DNA from: a bacterium
Lineage (GTDB): Bacteria > Bacillota > Clostridia > Oscillospirales > Acutalibacteraceae
Length of the DNA stretch: 18,849 nt
Assembly: GCA_020626545.1 (NCBI GenBank)
Contig: JAHKZS010000224.1
Coordinates: 1-18,849, forward strand
Reading direction: 5' to 3'
Shown here: in pieces, positions 7,790 through 16,040 of the stretch
Position numbering within the stretch: the stretch's first letter is position 1
How the letters are laid out: every line of letters starts with the position of its first letter
Position numbers and translations under genes: made by a program
Notes under the pieces: model-generated
Told to the model about the DNA's origin: nothing
The model's input: the letters and a program-made list of their open reading frames with translations, nothing else
The model's database searches: none

Positions 7790-7819
7790 TAATCCATAAT
7801 TCAAGAAAGGATGATTAGT

Positions 7820-8197
7820 ATGGCATCAAAAATAACTAAGAAAATTGAGGATATAGAGAACACCAAGTTAAACTCGGGTGAATTATTTATGTACGGCCAC
7901 TGCGAATCTAACGGTGACATAAACGCGGGCGTATGCTGCGAAGAAGCTGATTTGGAGGCTATCGAGAGCACCTTACAATATATTATGGTTCAAACAGCTA
8001 AGGTTCTCTACGAAAGCAATCCCGATATTACGAAAGAAGATATTACTGAAATCTTATTTACAGATCTATTCGGAAGCATTAACCTTTTCGTACAGGAACT
8101 CGACCGAAGTAAAGACGAAGCCGAAGTAAGAGACGAGGCAGCGGACTTACTTACCGACACATTCGAGGATTTCGACTTTTACGGTGACTTTGAGTAA
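7820..8197 (+). CDS. Acidic orphan protein of unknown function
   Basis: This 125-aa protein is not recognised. It is strongly acidic, especially at the end (DTFEDFDFYGDFE), and appears mostly helical, with amphipathic stretches at about 43-66 and 73-115. It has three cysteines (C28, C39, C40), no signal peptide and no membrane segment, so it is probably cytoplasmic. The ATG at 7820 is preferred to the in-frame ATG at 7811, because AAAGG (7806-7810) abuts the earlier one and sits 9 nt from the later one. The composition and codon use look like the neighbours, so nothing suggests recent transfer. It has its own promoter and a strong terminator, arguing that it is a real expressed gene. Confidence 0.75.
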   Translation: MASKITKKIEDIENTKLNSGELFMYGHCESNGDINAGVCCEEADLEAIESTLQYIMVQTAKVLYESNPDITKEDITEILFTDLFGSINLFVQELDRSKDEAEVRDEAADLLTDTFEDFDFYGDFE

Positions 8198-8240
8198 AAG
8201 GAAATTGAGAATTGACAATGATAATGACTGATAAAAAAAT

Positions 8241-8271
8241 CGGGAGAGCATAAGCTCTCCCGTAATTTTTT
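8241..8271. terminator. Bidirectional terminator between convergent genes
   Basis: CGGGAGAGC (8241-8249) and GCTCTCCCG (8254-8262) form a perfect 9-bp stem with the loop ATAA. A T run follows at 8266-8271, and an A run precedes at 8233-8239, giving the minus strand its own T run. It serves the gene ending at 8197 and the pullulanase ending at 8277. Confidence 0.9.
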
Positions 8272-8276
8272 ATCTA

Positions 8277-11200
8277 TCAAGTTGTATAGAAAGGTTTAGC
8301 TTCGGGATTATCATCGGGGTTAACATCATAAACCTTGAGGTTTACGCCGTCTTTACTGTCGTCGATAACAATCCAGAGATTAGTCTGGCTAAAGCCCTTG
8401 CAATCAACGGACTGAGGTGATCCGTCGTCGGACACGATAAAGTTATAAGCGTCGTCGCCCGAGTCAGCAGTAAACGACTTGGAATACCAGCCATTCGCGT
8501 CTTTTTCGGTTAAGATGTCGCCTGCCCAAGCTTTTCTTGTGCAATAATTTGTACCTGAGTCCTCACCGTTTTTGCTGCCCCAGATCCAGAGCGTAGGATC
8601 GAAACCTTCACCTGAGCTGTGCTTAACGTTAAGAGTTACGCCCGCGGAACTTGCAACATAATTATAAGTAACTTCCTTAGTTCCGAACGGAACGATCACC
8701 TTATCCTCGTAAGCTTCGGAAGTATCGAGGTCGTAACCTAACGCCGCAGCCTTAACGGGTTCGTAAATCTCCCCTACTCTACCTGTGTACTCAACAGTCT
8801 TCTTGATGCTCTCGCCGGTAGCTTTGTCTAAGTAATTTACAACAACTTTACCTGTACTTACGTTCATATGAGCGAGCGCTTTCTGGTACATAGTAGTATC
8901 GTTAACGTCAAATTTACCGTCGAAGTTAACATCAAACTTTTCAGACTGTTCATCAGTTACGGTAATCATCTTAGCCAGAGCTTTCTGCATATAAGTAACA
9001 TCGTTTATGTCGGATTTACCGTCGCCGTTAAAGTCTTGTTTAGAGGATTCGGGAGAATAATAGCCGTAATACATAACTACGTTCTGAGTTTCCTCTTTAA
9101 ATACGCCTTCCTGTTCGCCTTCAATATCCTTGAGCTCGAACTCTTTTCCTAAGCTTGAGGGAATTGGTATTGAGTAAGCTGTACCTACAGTACCGGTAAC
9201 GGTAAATTTTTCAATTGTATCGCCTGTAATAGCGTTAACGTGTTCAACGGATACTGTGCCCTGGTCAGACTTAAGAGCGGTTTTCTCGAAGCTATCCTTA
9301 TCTACGGCTACTACCATAGATTTTGCGGGAAGTGTAAACTTAGCGCCGTTTTCGGCAATCTTCTTAACGCCTGCCTGCTGGTCGTCAGCGATAATTACCC
9401 AATCAGTTACACCGGATAACTCATCGAGAGTATAGGTTAATTCCTTATTATCAGCGTTAGCGATAACAGCGAGTTTCTTCCATTCACCTTCGGTATTGTT
9501 ATCCCATACCGCGGCGTATGTTAAGGATTGAGACTTAGAATTCACATAGAGTTTATAATTATCAAAAGAATCGGTTGTATCGTTATAAAGCGGCGAGAAG
9601 CTCTTGCGTATTTTAAGCATTCCCTTATAGTAGGAAACAATATCTCCGTTGGTCTTAACCTGATCCCAATCGAGCATATTCTCAGTGGCAGGTGAAGCAT
9701 AGCTGTTCTCATCGTTGTCCTTAGAACGTCCCATTTCCTCGCCCGCGAGCATAAATGTTACACCCTGGGACATAGAAAGCATACCGCCTGTGAGTTTATT
9801 TTCAGCAACAACGAGCGGATGACGTGTACGGAAATAATCGTCGAGAAGCTGGGAAGCGCAAAGTCTGTCCCAAAGGGTCTGATTATCATGGCAGGAAGCG
9901 TAAGTTACAGTCTGAGACGGCTGCTGAGAACGCCAGTTACCGCCGTTTGTATTCGCGAGAACACCGTTAGCTACACTGCTGTAGGAACCTGCGGTACCCT
10001 GTACCCAGCCGGCGCCTGTCTTCTGGAATACGCCGCCTTTTAAGCCGTCGCGCACGCCGTCGTTAAAGAACGCGATTCTGGAGTTAAGATCCTTCGCGTT
10101 AGCCTGTTTAGCCTGTTTGAACTCAGCACCGGTGCAAGTTGTCGCGGGATATTCGCTCGAGCCGCCTGTCCAGCCTTCGCCCCACATTGTGAGCTTGGGG
10201 TTAACTTTATCGAGCTCATCACGGATAAGATTCATTGTCTCAACATCATGTAAAGCCATAAGGTCAAAACGGAAACCGTCGATGTGATACTCGTTAACCC
10301 AGTAAAGACATGACTGAATCATATAATTTCTGAACATCTGAGTTTCGGAAGCGGTCTCATTACCGCAGCCCGAGCCGTTGGAGTAAGAGCCGTCAGATTT
10401 CATACGATAGTAGTAGTTAGGAACTGTGCGCTCGAAACATGAGTCAGCGGAGTAAGTATGGTTATATACAACGTCCATAACAACCGCGATACCCGCGTCA
10501 TGAAGCGCTTTAATCATAGCCTTACACTCTTTAATTCTAACATTACCGTCGTAGGGGTTAGAAGAATACGAACCCTCGGGAACGTTGTAGTTAACGGGAT
10601 CATAGCCCCAGTTAAACTGTTCGTCGGAACCCGCTTCATCTACTGAACCATAATCATAGAAGGGGTTAATCTGAACTGTAGTAATACCGAGTTCCTTAAG
10701 GTAATCGATACAAGTAGGAATTTTACCTTCGTTATTTAAAGTAGTTCCTGTCTCGGTAAACGCGAGATACTTACCGCGGTTAGCTTCGGAAACACCTGAG
10801 TTTTTATTATAGGAAAAATCCTTTACGTGAACTTCCCAAACAGTGTTCTGCGGAGCCTTGTTCTGAACAACATGAACGTCCTTATCCCAACCGTCAGGAT
10901 TAGTTTTGGATAAATCACAAATCATAGAACGTTTACCGTTCACGCCTGTAGCTACCGAGTAAACATCGGCAGTCTCATTGGTGAGAGTTTTGGAGCCTGT
11001 TACGTTTTTAGCGGTAATCGAATAAGTATAGTACTTATTAACTAAATCGCCGTCAACCTTAACACTCCAAACGCCTGAGAAGGTTTTTCCGTCAGCCTTG
11101 TTTACTTTTTCAAGACTGTACTTACCTAATTTCTTAGCGTTTTCTTCGGAATCGCTTCCTGTCTGGAAAATGTTTACCGCAACCTTAGTAGCGGTAGGAG

Positions 11201-11408
11201 CCCATACCTTAAAGGTAGTCGATTCCTTAGAGTAGTTAGCGCCTAAGTCGTCGCCGTCGTATCCGTAATCCTTGTCAATCGCTTTAGCGGCGGTAGCGTA
11301 CGCGTTATCGCCTGTAGCGTTCTTAGAGGTAGTAGCGGCGGAAGCCATTACAACGGATGAAGCGGCTAATAAGACGCAGAGTAATGCGGACAAAATTTTC
11401 TTTGCCAT
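8277..11408 (-). CDS. pulA: Secreted dockerin-bearing type I pullulanase (GH13)
   Basis: The protein should cleave alpha-1,6 branches of amylopectin and pullulan outside the cell. It begins with a signal peptide (about 1-24, cleavage near ASA). A CBM48-like beta domain follows (about 60-150), then the GH13 catalytic domain (about 185-600). The pullulanase signature NWGYDPVNYN with PEGSYS is at 266-281. DVVYNH is at 312-317, nucleophile D382 in GFRFDL, acid/base E411 in GEGW, and D508 in CHDN. After a MucBP-like repeat (about 717-783) comes a type I dockerin (792-849): two calcium loops, DFNGDGKSDIND and DVNFDGKFDVND, start 34 residues apart. A second MucBP-like repeat (855-917) and a tryptophan-rich C-terminal module (about 923-1030), resembling starch-binding CBM26 or CBM41, complete 1043 residues. 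It starts 30 nt after the upstream paralogue with AAAGGAGG, so the two form one operon. The dockerin should plug it into a cohesin scaffold not seen here. Confidence 0.93.
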   Translation of the reverse strand: MAKKILSALLCVLLAASSVVMASAATTSKNATGDNAYATAAKAIDKDYGYDGDDLGANYSKESTTFKVWAPTATKVAVNIFQTGSDSEENAKKLGKYSLEKVNKADGKTFSGVWSVKVDGDLVNKYYTYSITAKNVTGSKTLTNETADVYSVATGVNGKRSMICDLSKTNPDGWDKDVHVVQNKAPQNTVWEVHVKDFSYNKNSGVSEANRGKYLAFTETGTTLNNEGKIPTCIDYLKELGITTVQINPFYDYGSVDEAGSDEQFNWGYDPVNYNVPEGSYSSNPYDGNVRIKECKAMIKALHDAGIAVVMDVVYNHTYSADSCFERTVPNYYYRMKSDGSYSNGSGCGNETASETQMFRNYMIQSCLYWVNEYHIDGFRFDLMALHDVETMNLIRDELDKVNPKLTMWGEGWTGGSSEYPATTCTGAEFKQAKQANAKDLNSRIAFFNDGVRDGLKGGVFQKTGAGWVQGTAGSYSSVANGVLANTNGGNWRSQQPSQTVTYASCHDNQTLWDRLCASQLLDDYFRTRHPLVVAENKLTGGMLSMSQGVTFMLAGEEMGRSKDNDENSYASPATENMLDWDQVKTNGDIVSYYKGMLKIRKSFSPLYNDTTDSFDNYKLYVNSKSQSLTYAAVWDNNTEGEWKKLAVIANADNKELTYTLDELSGVTDWVIIADDQQAGVKKIAENGAKFTLPAKSMVVAVDKDSFEKTALKSDQGTVSVEHVNAITGDTIEKFTVTGTVGTAYSIPIPSSLGKEFELKDIEGEQEGVFKEETQNVVMYYGYYSPESSKQDFNGDGKSDINDVTYMQKALAKMITVTDEQSEKFDVNFDGKFDVNDTTMYQKALAHMNVSTGKVVVNYLDKATGESIKKTVEYTGRVGEIYEPVKAAALGYDLDTSEAYEDKVIVPFGTKEVTYNYVASSAGVTLNVKHSSGEGFDPTLWIWGSKNGEDSGTNYCTRKAWAGDILTEKDANGWYSKSFTADSGDDAYNFIVSDDGSPQSVDCKGFSQTNLWIVIDDSKDGVNLKVYDVNPDDNPEAKPFYTT

Positions 11409-11438
11409 ATAAAATCCTCCTTTAACCCAAAGGGTTGT

Positions 11439-14252
11439 TTATGATATATCGATGCTTTTCATAAGAAAAGCTTTTCGCCTTTTATAATAGATAACCGCGA
11501 TTACGGCTATCGCCAAGATAAATACCAGTACGATAATTATCGTCGGAAGATGCTCCAAAAACGAAGATGGAGTGTAGATATAGAGAACGGTTTGTTCCGC
11601 GTCGGAATAAGTACCGTTTATATTATCGGGAGTTTTCTTAAGCTTATAGCCGTCGATTTCGATAGTCGCGGTCTTGTATTCAGTACCGTTATCACCCGAC
11701 ATGGAATCTGTGCCCAGAATTTTTCCGTCGTCAGCCATATAGATTATATTTACCTTACAACCGTTATCGCTCGAACCGCTTTTAGAGTAACGATAGTTAA
11801 CGGTTTGGTTTTTGTCGGTAAATACGCCGCAACCGTTCTTAGGAAGCTTCTGAAGATTAAGAGTATATCCGTCAACCGCCGGAATATCCAGAGTTTCATA
11901 GGGTTGACCTTGGCGGTTTGTCATAACGATAGAATCAGTGATATTTTTCTCGGTTTTATCGTCGATAAAGTTAAAGGTTACGCTCGACTGGGTGCCGTCG
12001 TATTTATCGCAGTATATATCGCAGTAACGAATCGAGTCGCCGAACTGTCCCGAATCGCCCTCAGTCTTTTTAACGTTATAGTCGATAAGCACTGAGTTTA
12101 ACGGCTCGATTTTGTAATCGGAACCCTTTTCCCCGTTCAGAACATAACTCTTGAACACTTCGCCGGCGCTGTGATAGCGGACTAAAACCTTGCCCTCTGT
12201 GACCTTGGGGGCGTTGCTTTCGTAAGCCTCGCTGTCTACAAGAATAGCGGCGGATTTAGCTGGTACATTCACGTTGCCGTTAACATAGCCGAGATTAGCC
12301 ATTCCCGCGGTAACGTCGTTGGCGAGTTGAATAAAACTTCCCTTAACAGAAACATTTTTATTATCGTCGGAGCTGTTAAAAATTACAACGACTTTTTTAT
12401 ACTTAGAATCATTAAATGAGTAAGCTACTACTCCGTCGGGAGCGTCGGTTTTAAACTTAATATTATCTACGGTCAGCTTCGTTGAGTCGGTGAATGCGGG
12501 AATATTCTTTCTAATCTCCATCAAGCCTTTGTAGTAATCGGAAACATCACCGAAAGTATAGACATTCTCCCAATCAATCTGATTGAGCTTTACGCCCGAT
12601 TTATAACTATTTTTATCGCCTTTTTTAGTTCGGCAAAGCTCCTCGCCCGCGAGCATAAAGCTGATACCCTGAGAGGTATATGTTATAGCTCCCGCGAGCT
12701 TATTCATAGCGATTAAATCCTCATATCTTTTTGTATAATCGGCTTTAGCGCCATTAACGGATTTAATAAGCTTATCCCAAAGGGTGAGGTTATCGTGGCA
12801 GGAAGCGTAAGTTACGCACTGAGACGGCGCTTTTGACCATCCGAGAGTTTCGTCGGACTGAGCCAGTATACCGAGTTTAAGATTAGCTTTATTGAGTCCA
12901 TCCTGTACAAAACCCTTATCTACTCCATCGCTGCTGCCCTTAACAGCGTCGCGGTAGGTATCATCGAACGCTCCGATTCGTAAATCGAGCTGAGAAACGT
13001 TATTCTGATTAGCGAGTACGGTTCCGTTATCAGCGGAGGTTTCAAGATTCCACGCTTCACCGTACATAAGAATCTTATTTCCGCCGTCAAGACTATCGAG
13101 AGATTCCCTGATTTTATTCATTGTGGTTACATCGTGTAAACCCATTAAATCAAAACGGAAGCCGTCGATATGGTACTCTTTAGCCCAGTAAGTTACGGAA
13201 TCGATCATAAACTTACGGAACATTTTGCGTTCGGAAGCGGTATCATTTCCGCAGCCTGAGCCGTTGGAATAGCTTCCGTCGGAATTTTTCCGGTAGTAAT
13301 AATCGGGAACAGTTTTATTAAAAGGAGAATCATCGGACTGTTGAGTATGATTATACACAACGTCCATAATAACGCCTATACCAGCGTTATGCAGAGCTTG
13401 TATCATCCTTTTACATTCTTTTATACGAACAGCGCCCTTATTTGGATTGGTACTATAGGATCCTTCGGGGCAGTTATAGTTAACGGGATCATATCCCCAG
13501 TTAAAATCAGAATCGGTTTTAACCTTCTTGCTCTCATCAATAGAGCCGAAATCATAAAACGGGTTAATCTGGACGTAATTTACACCGAGATTCTTAAGAT
13601 AATCGACACAGGTAGAAGCCGAACCTGATACAGAATTAACGGTAGTTCCTTTCTCGGTAAAAGCCAGGTACTTTCCTCTATGCTTTTTGGAAACGCCGCT
13701 CGACTGAGATGAGGAAAAGTCGTTTATTTGTACCTCCCAGATTCGAGCGTCAGTCTGTTTATCTACACTGACACGCGTATCATTTTCCCAGCCTTTTGGG
13801 TTAGTGGAGTTTAAATCGACCACCATACTTCTTTTACCGTTTACTCCGCATGCCTTAGCGTAAATATCGGAGGTTTCAACTGTTTTACCTTTCCTTGTAA
13901 TCAGAAAAGTATAGTAGGTATTCTTTAAATCACCCGCTACATGCACAGCCCATACGCCTGTGTGCTTGTTTTTACCGAGACTTATAATTCTGGTGTACTT
14001 TTTAGAGCTTCCGGAACGGAAAAGTTTTACTCGAACAGCGTCAGCGTCGGGCGACCAAACCCTGAATATAGTTACACTCCTGCTGTAGATAGCGCCGAGT
14101 TCGCCTGTATAGGTGGTTTTATCAAGTTTTTTAGCGTAAGCCTCATAATTTTTCGCGGCGGATACAGTAAAATCAGCCGAAAAAGTCAGAGCAAATATTA
14201 ATATAATCAAGAGAATAGAAACAGAATTCTTAAGCTTCATTTTAATCCCCAT
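11439..14252 (-). CDS. pulA: Membrane-anchored type I pullulanase (GH13)
   Basis: This is a paralogue of the downstream pullulanase with the same fold order and a different end. A signal peptide (about 1-32), CBM48-like domain (about 55-135) and GH13 domain (about 165-585) carry the signature NWGYDPVNYN. DVVYNH is at 297-302, nucleophile D368, acid/base E399 in GEAW, and D487 in CHDN. Three MucBP-type repeats follow (about 685-748, 757-822, 832-893). Then one transmembrane helix (about 903-923) ends in KRRK, leaving the enzyme fixed to the cell with its catalytic part outside. There is no dockerin and no LPXTG sorting signal. The 937-aa count starts at 14252; an in-frame ATG at 14240 gives MKLKNS and a cleaner signal peptide and may be the true start, as neither has a strong ribosome site. 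It is the first gene of the two-gene operon. Confidence 0.92.
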   Translation of the reverse strand: MGIKMKLKNSVSILLIILIFALTFSADFTVSAAKNYEAYAKKLDKTTYTGELGAIYSRSVTIFRVWSPDADAVRVKLFRSGSSKKYTRIISLGKNKHTGVWAVHVAGDLKNTYYTFLITRKGKTVETSDIYAKACGVNGKRSMVVDLNSTNPKGWENDTRVSVDKQTDARIWEVQINDFSSSQSSGVSKKHRGKYLAFTEKGTTVNSVSGSASTCVDYLKNLGVNYVQINPFYDFGSIDESKKVKTDSDFNWGYDPVNYNCPEGSYSTNPNKGAVRIKECKRMIQALHNAGIGVIMDVVYNHTQQSDDSPFNKTVPDYYYRKNSDGSYSNGSGCGNDTASERKMFRKFMIDSVTYWAKEYHIDGFRFDLMGLHDVTTMNKIRESLDSLDGGNKILMYGEAWNLETSADNGTVLANQNNVSQLDLRIGAFDDTYRDAVKGSSDGVDKGFVQDGLNKANLKLGILAQSDETLGWSKAPSQCVTYASCHDNLTLWDKLIKSVNGAKADYTKRYEDLIAMNKLAGAITYTSQGISFMLAGEELCRTKKGDKNSYKSGVKLNQIDWENVYTFGDVSDYYKGLMEIRKNIPAFTDSTKLTVDNIKFKTDAPDGVVAYSFNDSKYKKVVVIFNSSDDNKNVSVKGSFIQLANDVTAGMANLGYVNGNVNVPAKSAAILVDSEAYESNAPKVTEGKVLVRYHSAGEVFKSYVLNGEKGSDYKIEPLNSVLIDYNVKKTEGDSGQFGDSIRYCDIYCDKYDGTQSSVTFNFIDDKTEKNITDSIVMTNRQGQPYETLDIPAVDGYTLNLQKLPKNGCGVFTDKNQTVNYRYSKSGSSDNGCKVNIIYMADDGKILGTDSMSGDNGTEYKTATIEIDGYKLKKTPDNINGTYSDAEQTVLYIYTPSSFLEHLPTIIIVLVFILAIAVIAVIYYKRRKAFLMKSIDIS

Positions 14253-14275
14253 AGTTTATCCATATTATCTTTATT

Positions 14276-14284
14276 ATTTTATCA
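14276..14284 (-). promoter_or_regulatory. Putative extended -10 of the pullulanase operon
   Basis: The minus strand reads TGATAAAAT here, a TGn-extended -10, with no good -35 upstream. The leader would be very short. No cre (catabolite) site or LacI-type operator could be recognised in the divergent 267-bp spacer 14253-14519, which otherwise shows only AT-rich sequence. Confidence 0.35.
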
Positions 14285-14440
14285 AATTTACGAGTACATA
14301 TATTTCTTATTCAGAATAATAAGCCAAGAGCTGCATTTTCAATATGTAGAAAATACAAGGCGTTTTATGTGCATATTAACCATAGGCAACAGAACAACAT
14401 TCAAGTCGTGATTTTGACGCGCGGATTTATATCTGTTTTC

Positions 14441-14449
14441 TGTTAAAAT
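14441..14449 (+). promoter_or_regulatory. Putative extended -10 of the LysM gene
   Basis: TGTTAAAAT is a TGn-extended -10 lying 71 nt before the start codon. An alternative is the perfect TATAAT at 14483-14488, which lacks a -35. The two cannot be separated by eye. Confidence 0.35.
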
Positions 14450-14519
14450 CATCACAAACATAGGAAAAAGGCACATATTTTTTATAATTACATAATCTAT
14501 ATTGAACGGAGGAGGAAAT

Positions 14520-14828
14520 ATGGAAACGATAAGTTATACTGTCCGAAAAGGTAACACGCTTTTCGGCATCGCGAATTTTTTCGGAACTACTGTAGAAAAG
14601 ATTTTGCAGGTTAATAATATCAGCGACCCGAATATGATATATGTAGGTCAGGAAATTTTAGTTCCCGTGGATACTGAGGATTTAAACGGCTACGTTTATG
14701 TTACAAGACCGGGTGATACACTCTGGTCAATAGCTCAGAGATTCGGCACTACTGTCGAAAATATCGCTAAGAAAAACGGTATGTGTAACCCGAATATACT
14801 TTATCCGGGAACCAGACTTTATATTTAA
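14520..14828 (+). CDS. Small protein made of two LysM domains
   Basis: LysM modules bind N-acetylglucosamine-containing glycans such as peptidoglycan. The whole 102-aa protein is two copies: about 4-49 (YTVRKGNTLFGIANFFGTTV, ending GQEILVPV) and about 57-102 (YVTRPGDTLWSIAQRFGTTV, ending GTRLYI). There is no signal peptide, membrane helix or catalytic domain, so either it is exported by a non-classical route or it acts inside, for instance in the mother cell of a spore former. The ATG at 14520 is chosen: GGAGGAGG (14508-14515) lies just before it and would be inside the coding sequence if the upstream TTG at 14502 were used. It is divergent from the pullulanases and convergent with rpoD. Confidence 0.9.
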   Translation: METISYTVRKGNTLFGIANFFGTTVEKILQVNNISDPNMIYVGQEILVPVDTEDLNGYVYVTRPGDTLWSIAQRFGTTVENIAKKNGMCNPNILYPGTRLYI

Positions 14829-14844
14829 ATAAAAAAATTATAGC

Positions 14845-14895
14845 CGGGAAGATAACTCTTTAAATAAGAGGTCTAATCTTCCCGACTGTATTTTA
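14845..14895. terminator. Bidirectional terminator with a nested hairpin
   Basis: CGGGAAGAT (14845-14853) pairs with ATCTTCCCG (14876-14884). The 22-nt loop contains a second hairpin, CTCTT (14856-14860) with AAGAG (14866-14870). T-rich sequence follows on the plus strand (TATTTT), and a T run of seven lies beyond it on the minus strand (14831-14837). It ends both the LysM gene and rpoD. Confidence 0.8.
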
Positions 14896-14921
14896 TAAAA
14901 TCTTAAATTTTAGCTTTTAGA

Positions 14922-16007
14922 TTAATCAAGATAATCCTTGAGTTTTTTACTTCTTGAGGGGTGGCGGAGTTTTCTTAAGGCTTTAGCCTCAATCTGACGA
15001 ATACGCTCACGGGTAACCTTGAACTCGGAACCGACTTCTTCAAGAGTACGGCTCTTGCCGTCCTCTAAGCCGAAGCGAAGTCTTAACACCTTAGCCTCAC
15101 GGGGAGTTAACGTAGCTAAGACATCCTCGAGCTGTTCCTTCAAGAGAGCGTGAGAAGCTTCATCAGCGGGAGCGGGAGTATCGCTATCCGGGATAAAGTC
15201 GCCGAGATGGCTATCTTCTTCCTCTCCGATAGGAGTCTCAAGAGATACGGGCTCCTGTGCCACTCTTACAATTTCACGCACCTTCTCGACTGAGATGTCG
15301 AGTTTTTCTGCAATTTCCTCGGAAGAAGGCTCGTGGCCTTTTTCATGGAGAATCTGTGTACTTACTTTCTTTACTTTATTTATAGTTTCTACCATATGTA
15401 CAGGAATACGAATTGTACGTGCCTGATCAGCAATAGCTCTTGTAATAGCTTGGCGAATCCACCATGTAGCGTATGTGGAGAACTTAAATCCCTTGGTGTA
15501 GTCGAACTTTTCGACCGCTTTTATAAGTCCTAAGTTACCTTCCTGGATTAAATCGAGGAATTGCATTCCTCGTCCCAGGTAGCGCTTAGCGATACTTACA
15601 ACAAGACGAAGGTTCGCTTCGGAAAGGCGTTTCTTAGCCTGGATATCTCCTTCGGCGATTTTTATAGCGAGCTCGATTTCTTCCTCGGGAGTAAGAAGCG
15701 GCACACGACCTATTTCTTTAAGATAAACCTTTACGGGATCGTCAATTGAAATACTATCGCCTGAATCGACCTTGCCGTCTCCCTTCTTAGCTTCTTCCTC
15801 GGCGATTTTATCGAAATCAATATTCTCAATATCCTCGATAATCTCTATACCTTGCTGCTCAAGTGAGTCGTAGAGTTTTTCGAGTTCCTCGGGTTTAAAC
15901 TCAACCTCGCCCAGCGCCTCGATAATCTCATCATTAGTAAGATTACCCTTAGACTTACCTAAATCGGTAAGCTCCTTTATAATCGTTTTCTTATCGTTTG
16001 ATGCCAT
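14922..16007 (-). CDS. rpoD: Primary sigma factor RpoD (SigA)
   Basis: This is the housekeeping sigma-70 subunit of RNA polymerase. Region 1.1 is at about 5-50. Region 1.2 begins at [18 protein letters not shown], and region 2 has the core-binding and -10-reading block ([39 protein letters not shown]). Region 3.0 has [10 protein letters not shown], keeping the His and Glu that contact the TG of extended -10 promoters in E. coli sigma-70. Region 4 ends with [20 protein letters not shown], the -35-reading helix-turn-helix. At 361 aa it is the short SigA form of Firmicutes. The ATG at 16007 has AAAGGA about 9 nt upstream; the longer TTG start at 16016 would overlap that site and is rejected. It follows dnaG by 33 nt and shares its transcript. 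Confidence 0.97.
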   Translation of the reverse strand: MASNDKKTIIKELTDLGKSKGNLTNDEIIEALGEVEFKPEELEKLYDSLEQQGIEIIEDIENIDFDKIAEEEAKKGDGKVDSGDSISIDDPVKVYLKEIGRVPLLTPEEEIELAIKIAEGDIQAKKRLSEANLRLVVSIAKRYLGRGMQFLDLIQEGNLGLIKAVEKFDYTKGFKFSTYATWWIRQAITRAIADQARTIRIPVHMVETINKVKKVSTQILHEKGHEPSSEEIAEKLDISVEKVREIVRVAQEPVSLETPIGEEEDSHLGDFIPDSDTPAPADEASHALLKEQLEDVLATLTPREAKVLRLRFGLEDGKSRTLEEVGSEFKVTRERIRQIEAKALRKLRHPSRSKKLKDYLD

Positions 16008-16040
16008 AAAAATCAATCCTTTCCTGAACTATATAAATCT

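Noticed and set aside
7778..7795. TTGTGGTAAAATTAATCC, very like the acn Rex-like site
   Set aside because: The shared part is the extended -10 (TTGTGRTAAAAT); the right half lacks the TTAACA needed for a Rex dyad.
7811..7819. Earlier ATG for the acidic orphan gene
   Set aside because: It directly abuts the AAAGG ribosome site, leaving no spacer; the ATG at 7820 has a 9-nt spacing.
8204..8230. ATTGAGAATTGACAATGATAATG stretch similar to AT-rich sequence at 17826-17910
   Set aside because: The likeness is low-complexity ATTGA/AATTG sequence common in AT-rich spacers; no defined ends or structure.
11550..12095. Long plus-strand reading frame (181 codons) opposite the membrane-anchored pullulanase
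   Set aside because: It lies wholly antisense to a gene with clear domains, has no ribosome site and no recognisable protein features. The same holds for the other antisense frames opposite acn, pckA, the pullulanases, rpoD, dnaG and yigZ.
14502..14519. TTG start adding six residues to the LysM protein
   Set aside because: These codons are the GGAGGAGG ribosome site itself.
16008..16016. TTG start adding three residues to RpoD
   Set aside because: It overlaps the ribosome site region; the ATG at 16007 is properly spaced.
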